42,998 bases of DNA from positions 1 through 42,998 of the IMG/VR virus record IMGVR_UViG_3300008450_000091. One strand, written 5' to 3'. The DNA comes from a virus. Of this stretch, positions 40,304 through 42,998 are shown piece after piece. Made by a program: the position numbers and the translations under genes. The notes under the pieces were generated by a model. That model ran no database searches and had not been told where the DNA came from. It saw only the letters and a list, made by a program, of their open reading frames with translations. Position 1 is the stretch's first letter, and each line of letters starts with the position of its first letter.

Positions 40304-40582
40304 TCAGCCCTCCTTGATTGCGTAGGGAGAGGCGGCGAGCATGGCGCGGTAGACGCCGATGGCGTCGGCCGCTGACCACGCAGAAGAACACTTTCTGATC
40401 TGCGCCGCTCCAGGCTCCTTCGGACACGCCACCCACCCGTCAGGACGGGACGCTGCGGAGCGGTAGGCGGCGTTGAGGATGGCAAGCCATTCGTCAGCGC
40501 TTTCTGTCGTGCCGCGAGGGTGTTGAGCCACAGATTCTTTCCAAGCGGCTAGGGCGTCAGCTTCGGTGAAAGGTCCTTCCAT
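40304..40582 (-). CDS. Hypothetical protein in G/C-rich block
   Basis: A 92-residue protein, MEGPFTEADALAAWKESVAQ..., Ala/Trp-rich and helical, with an AGGAG site 9 bases before the ATG. It has the highest G/C content of its set, and its composition differs from neighbours, which fits recent acquisition. No family recognised. Confidence 0.7.
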   Translation of the reverse strand: MEGPFTEADALAAWKESVAQHPRGTTESADEWLAILNAAYRSAASRPDGWVACPKEPGAAQIRKCSSAWSAADAIGVYRAMLAASPYAIKEG

Positions 40583-40588
40583 GTTACA

Positions 40589-41077
40589 TCACTCCTGTTT
40601 TGGTTCTTCGGTTGCTACTACATCACGATAAGTTACACGATTAATCACATCACGTATTGTCTGCGGTGCAACGCCGTACAATTCACTCAGTTCGTCAGGT
40701 GACATTGAGCGTGGTGCATCCGCGAGCCTACGTATGTTAATGACCATATGATGTGACAGTGCGCCATGACGTTGACGCTTACGCATGTCTTGCATGTTCT
40801 CTTTATGCGTACCGATGCGCGTATGATGTGGGTTACAACATGCAGGCGTGTCGCACTGGTGCAACAGAAGTTGATCACTAGTGAGCGACACGCCATGCAG
40901 TAGTTCATATGTAATGCGGTAAGCTAACCGCTTCATGCCTACGCCGTGTTCGGAGTACTGGAAGTAAGGGAGTCCCTTGCCATTCAGTACACCTTTGAAC
41001 AGCCAGCATTTATCTTTGTCCCCGCCTTGCATGTCGAGGACTTTGAAGACGTCTACTTTGCGGTTAGCTACTGGCAT
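40589..41077 (-). CDS. HNH endonuclease with C-terminal HTH
   Basis: A 162-residue protein. CWLFKG (24-29), LLHQCD (71-76, His73), NPHH (82-85) and IGTHKENMQDM (88-98, His91, Asn94) form an HNH (HNH_3-type) nuclease core, with Cys75, 80 and 81 as possible metal ligands. A C-terminal HTH is at about 128-150 (DELSELYGVAPQTIRDVINR). Such stand-alone nucleases are common mobile genes in phages. It is the second HNH gene in the window. Confidence 0.88.
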   Translation of the reverse strand: MPVANRKVDVFKVLDMQGGDKDKCWLFKGVLNGKGLPYFQYSEHGVGMKRLAYRITYELLHGVSLTSDQLLLHQCDTPACCNPHHTRIGTHKENMQDMRKRQRHGALSHHMVINIRRLADAPRSMSPDELSELYGVAPQTIRDVINRVTYRDVVATEEPKQE

Positions 41078-41079
41078 GA

Positions 41080-41274
41080 CTAGACCTTTGGTGGAGTATA
41101 TACAACAGCACGAAAGCGCTCAGCAGAGAACGATGAGTTGAACTGCTTACATGTTCGCACAACAGCGTTTACTGCACGGTTGAAGCCGTCATGTCTGTTG
41201 CTGTCACCGCCAAGCTCGTTGCTATATACATAGTTCAACTGCTTTGCGAGTTCGTTGAAGTGGCGTGCCTGCAT
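41080..41274 (-). CDS. Small hypothetical protein
   Basis: A 64-residue basic, Asn/Arg-rich protein, MQARHFNELAKQLNYVYSNEL.... AGGA lies 8 bases before the ATG, which shares a base with the preceding stop. It is helical. No family recognised. Confidence 0.65.
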   Translation of the reverse strand: MQARHFNELAKQLNYVYSNELGGDSNRHDGFNRAVNAVVRTCKQFNSSFSAERFRAVVYTPPKV

Positions 41275-41501
41275 TAGATCATTCCTGCAAGGATCAGTGC
41301 TGACTTGACGGTGTTAGTGCCGCATTCATCGCACCATCCACGATCTTGGTCAGGTTCGTACTCGTATGTTGCGTCGCAGTGATCGTTCATGCATATGCCG
41401 GGAACAATGCTGTCAGTACAACACTGTTCGAGAAATACTGTCGGGCTATCGTAACCCTCAAGATCACGCAGCTTGCGTAACTTGTCACCATATCCAGCCA
41501 T
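41274..41501 (-). CDS. Small zinc-ribbon-like protein
   Basis: A 75-residue protein. ICMNDHC (Cys37, Cys42) and WCDECG (Cys57, Cys60) form a CxxxxC/CxxC pair that would bind one zinc, and the C-terminus GTNTVKSALILAGMI is highly typical of a small uncharacterised phage/plasmid family. AAGGAG is 8 bases before the ATG at 41501. Role unknown; nucleic acid or protein contact is likely. Confidence 0.78.
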   Translation of the reverse strand: MAGYGDKLRKLRDLEGYDSPTVFLEQCCTDSIVPGICMNDHCDATYEYEPDQDRGWCDECGTNTVKSALILAGMI

Positions 41502-41506
41502 GTTGG

Positions 41507-41668
41507 TCACTCCTTGTCGGTTAGATACTTAGGCAAGCGCTGCTTCGTCTGTGTCACCAGCACCTTACGAGCATCACGCTCTGCATTGCCGATCAACACG
41601 GCGTTGTCAGGATTTGCGTAGTATGCACGCATGAGTGTGAGTAATGCGTTGAATTGCGCTTCTGTCAT
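41507..41668 (-). CDS. Small hypothetical protein
   Basis: A 53-residue helical protein, MTEAQFNALLTLMRAYYANP.... The ATG at 41668 is selected because GAGGA lies 7 bases upstream and it makes an ATGA overlap with the previous gene. No family recognised. Confidence 0.68.
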   Translation of the reverse strand: MTEAQFNALLTLMRAYYANPDNAVLIGNAERDARKVLVTQTKQRLPKYLTDKE

Positions 41669-41826
41669 TCTTCGTTCCTCGTGATATAAAGCATCAGCCA
41701 TTCATACAACTGAATAGCTTCACCGATGCTGATTGTCGTGCCGTCGATCGGTGTTGATACATACACACGATCATCATTATCTGCAATGCGCACACCACTT
41801 GGTAAATACAGTTCTGGTTGCTTCAT
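41665..41826 (-). CDS. Small hypothetical protein
   Basis: A 53-residue protein, MKQPELYLPSGVRIADNDD..., beta-rich then a helix ending EWLMLYITRNEE. It begins with TGATG overlap and AAGGGG before the ATG. It is shorter than usual gene-finder cut-offs but its exact fit between neighbours makes it likely real. Function unknown. Confidence 0.65.
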   Translation of the reverse strand: MKQPELYLPSGVRIADNDDRVYVSTPIDGTTISIGEAIQLYEWLMLYITRNEE

Positions 41827-42011
41827 CACAGCCCCTTCTCTTCGATGTATGCAGTGAGCCAGTCACGCAGAGCAACGATGGCTGCGGCACCTTCGGGCTG
41901 CACATTGTCTCCCAAGGTATCCTGAAGAATGATCGTCAGCGGATAGTGGCCCTCGTATATTGTGATGCGTGCATTGTCGCTGCCAACACTTTTAATTGTT
42001 AAATCTTCCAT
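41826..42011 (-). CDS. Small hypothetical protein
   Basis: A 61-residue protein, MEDLTIKSVGSDNARITIYEG..., beta-rich in the first half then a helix (AAAIVALRDWLTAYIEEKGL). GGAGG 6 bases before the ATG at 42011 and a TGATG overlap decide the start. No function recognised. Confidence 0.68.
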   Translation of the reverse strand: MEDLTIKSVGSDNARITIYEGHYPLTIILQDTLGDNVQPEGAAAIVALRDWLTAYIEEKGL

Positions 42012-42229
42012 CACTTACCTCCTTCATAGACAACGAACACGTCGTCAGCTTCACCTTCACGCAGAGTTACACGCTCGCAACGGCCATTGTCATACAACAG
42101 CATCATCGTACCGAGTGTGTAATCTGGGTTATGCGCAGTCCACACGCACCAGTGATTTGCATGTCGCTCGATGCGTGTGGATGGTGTTGATATGCGCAGG
42201 GTTGGGAATAGAACTACTCCGTTGGACAT
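42011..42229 (-). CDS. Small hypothetical protein
   Basis: A 72-residue, beta-rich protein, MSNGVVLFPTLRISTPSTRIE.... The start lies 16 bases within the previous gene, and no clear ribosome site is seen, so it is likely coupled to upstream translation. No family recognised. Confidence 0.55.
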   Translation of the reverse strand: MSNGVVLFPTLRISTPSTRIERHANHWCVWTAHNPDYTLGTMMLLYDNGRCERVTLREGEADDVFVVYEGGK

Positions 42230-42441
42230 GGATCTACAGGAGGTACATCCGGTAGGCTTGGCGTAAGTGCATTGAGCATCTGCGTATCGTGATACAATGC
42301 ATCAACTGTGCTCTGTAATCCCTCAACGCTGTACGCATCATCCCACATATCGTTGTACACTTCAGTGATGATATCCTCAGCCTGACTGATCAGATCATTG
42401 TACTTTGCGAGTGCATAGTACAATCTACGAGACATAGTCAT
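42214..42441 (-). CDS. Small helical protein
   Basis: A 75-residue acidic, helical protein, MTMSRRLYYALAKYNDLISQ..., ending in a Pro-rich tail. GGAG lies 7 bases before the ATG at 42441, just after the upstream stop. Earlier in-frame starts would lie inside the upstream gene. No family recognised. Confidence 0.65.
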   Translation of the reverse strand: MTMSRRLYYALAKYNDLISQAEDIITEVYNDMWDDAYSVEGLQSTVDALYHDTQMLNALTPSLPDVPPVDPCPTE

Positions 42442-42442
42442 G

Positions 42443-42673
42443 TTACTTCTCCTGCTCCAGATGTTGTAACACTGCATGAGCAACACGGTGCCATCCCTTC
42501 ATGCCTACATCAGCATGATTGTTCACCCACTCAAGCATTGTAGGTGTTGGATTAGGCACATTATTCCACGCACATACGCACACCATAGCAAGCGCATGAT
42601 CATCGCTGCACACTTTAGGCGGATCTAATTGATACGCAGCAGCACGCAGCCAATTAGCTATTGTACTGCGCAT
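42443..42673 (-). CDS. Small hypothetical protein
   Basis: A 76-residue protein, MRSTIANWLRAAAYQLDPPK..., helical with two Cys (CVCAW). AAGGAG 9 bases before the ATG at 42673 fixes the start; the longer frame to 42805 overlaps the preceding gene entirely. No function recognised. Confidence 0.68.
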   Translation of the reverse strand: MRSTIANWLRAAAYQLDPPKVCSDDHALAMVCVCAWNNVPNPTPTMLEWVNNHADVGMKGWHRVAHAVLQHLEQEK

Positions 42674-42824
42674 CGTAACGCACTCCTTCAGCACGCATGA
42701 ACGTTCGCACGAACGCTTCATCAAGTTCATCTTCACGATACTCATGATACAGCGCGTCGATCTCGATCTCAGCACATGGATCTGTGCATAGGGTTTCGAT
42801 GTCACATGTGTTTGGTGACGACAT
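42654..42824 (-). CDS. Small acidic protein, first gene after early promoter
   Basis: A 56-residue acidic protein, MSSPNTCDIETLCTDPCAEI..., with AAGGAG 8 bases before the ATG at 42824. It is the first leftward gene after the promoter at 42884-42926, so it is probably expressed very early. The composition (Asp/Glu-rich) would suit a host-enzyme binder, but this is not shown by the sequence. Confidence 0.65.
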   Translation of the reverse strand: MSSPNTCDIETLCTDPCAEIEIDALYHEYREDELDEAFVRTFMRAEGVRYDAQYNS

Positions 42825-42998
42825 GTTGTGATCTCCTTGTTTGGATGTTGTTAAGTGATGAAGTCATCTCCTTAACTGTTTATATAATAACACACATATT
42901 GCGTTATGTCTTTGTATCTCCGCGTTTTGATGCGCTGCACACGTGTGACGAAGGCATTGGCATGGGGATTGCATTGGGAAATCATCGTGCACCGTCTC
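42825..42998. other. Upstream region at right edge
   Basis: Apart from the promoter and the ribosome site of the 42654-42824 gene, no gene is seen. If the window is a circle, the truncated gene at 1-306 would read 44 further codons here before a TGA, but the resulting peptide runs through the promoter and is unlike a normal protein end. This could mean the junction is not contiguous. Confidence 0.4.
42884..42926 (-). promoter_or_regulatory. Candidate early leftward promoter (AACGCG class)
   Basis: Read leftward: AACGCG (42921-42926), 8 bases, AAGACA (42907-42912), 17 bases, TATTAT (42884-42889). The predicted start is about 50 bases before the ATG at 42824. Spacer and -10 closely match 39285-39327. 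Confidence 0.75.

Noticed and set aside
1-42998. Temperate or integrated prophage
   Set aside because: No integrase, excisionase, attachment-site repeats or bacterial flanking genes were found.

Overview
This window looks like most or all of the genome of a short-tailed (podovirus-like) double-stranded DNA phage. The evidence is a full virion gene set with no tape-measure, tail-tube or sheath gene, four large internal-virion-type proteins, a holin/endolysin cassette, and a phage replication module with its own DNA polymerase. No integrase, repressor/anti-repressor pair or single-subunit RNA polymerase was seen, so a lytic life style that uses host RNA polymerase is the simplest reading. The host is probably a Gram-negative (proteobacterial) cell, but the sequence does not fix this further.

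Layout. (1) Two genes at the far left (1-580) read leftward, and the first is cut by the window edge. (2) 581-2228 is a 1.6 kb repeat-rich region with no convincing gene. It lies between the divergent transcription units and holds candidate promoters and several repeat families. (3) 2229-26486 is the late, rightward block: accessory head genes, small and large terminase, portal, scaffold, major capsid, decoration-type protein, a hairpin terminator, head-tail adaptor, tail nozzle-like protein, fibre and adhesin genes, lysis genes, an acetyltransferase, and four internal virion proteins ending in a 1284-residue one. (4) 26535-26570 is a hairpin where the two blocks converge. (5) 26601-42824 is the early/middle block, read leftward: about 40 tightly overlapping genes. 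Those closest to the convergence are replication and nucleotide genes (MazG-like, UDG-like/DNA polymerase I fusion, HTH protein, dNMP kinase, Dda/RecD-like helicase, SSB-like protein, Sak4-like ATPase, Cas4/RecB-like nuclease). They are followed by two HNH endonucleases, two tRNAs and a long run of very small genes.

Genes working together. The polymerase, helicase, SSB-like protein, Sak4-like recombinase and Cas4-like nuclease form a self-contained replication/recombination set. The dNMP kinase and MazG-like enzyme adjust nucleotide pools. In the late block the order terminase-portal-scaffold-capsid-adaptor-nozzle-fibres-lysis-ejection proteins follows assembly.

Most notable points: three leftward promoter-like sites share an upstream box at fixed spacing (AACGCG, 8 bases, AAGACA, 17-18 bases, -10). 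A second conserved 22-base promoter-like element occurs twice, once in front of an SSB-like gene and once 860 bases upstream of the nearest leftward gene. The large non-coding region is packed with TGCATGT/C words. The polymerase carries a UDG-like domain whose usual catalytic His appears to be Asn. All homology calls are from motif recognition by eye; no database search was run.
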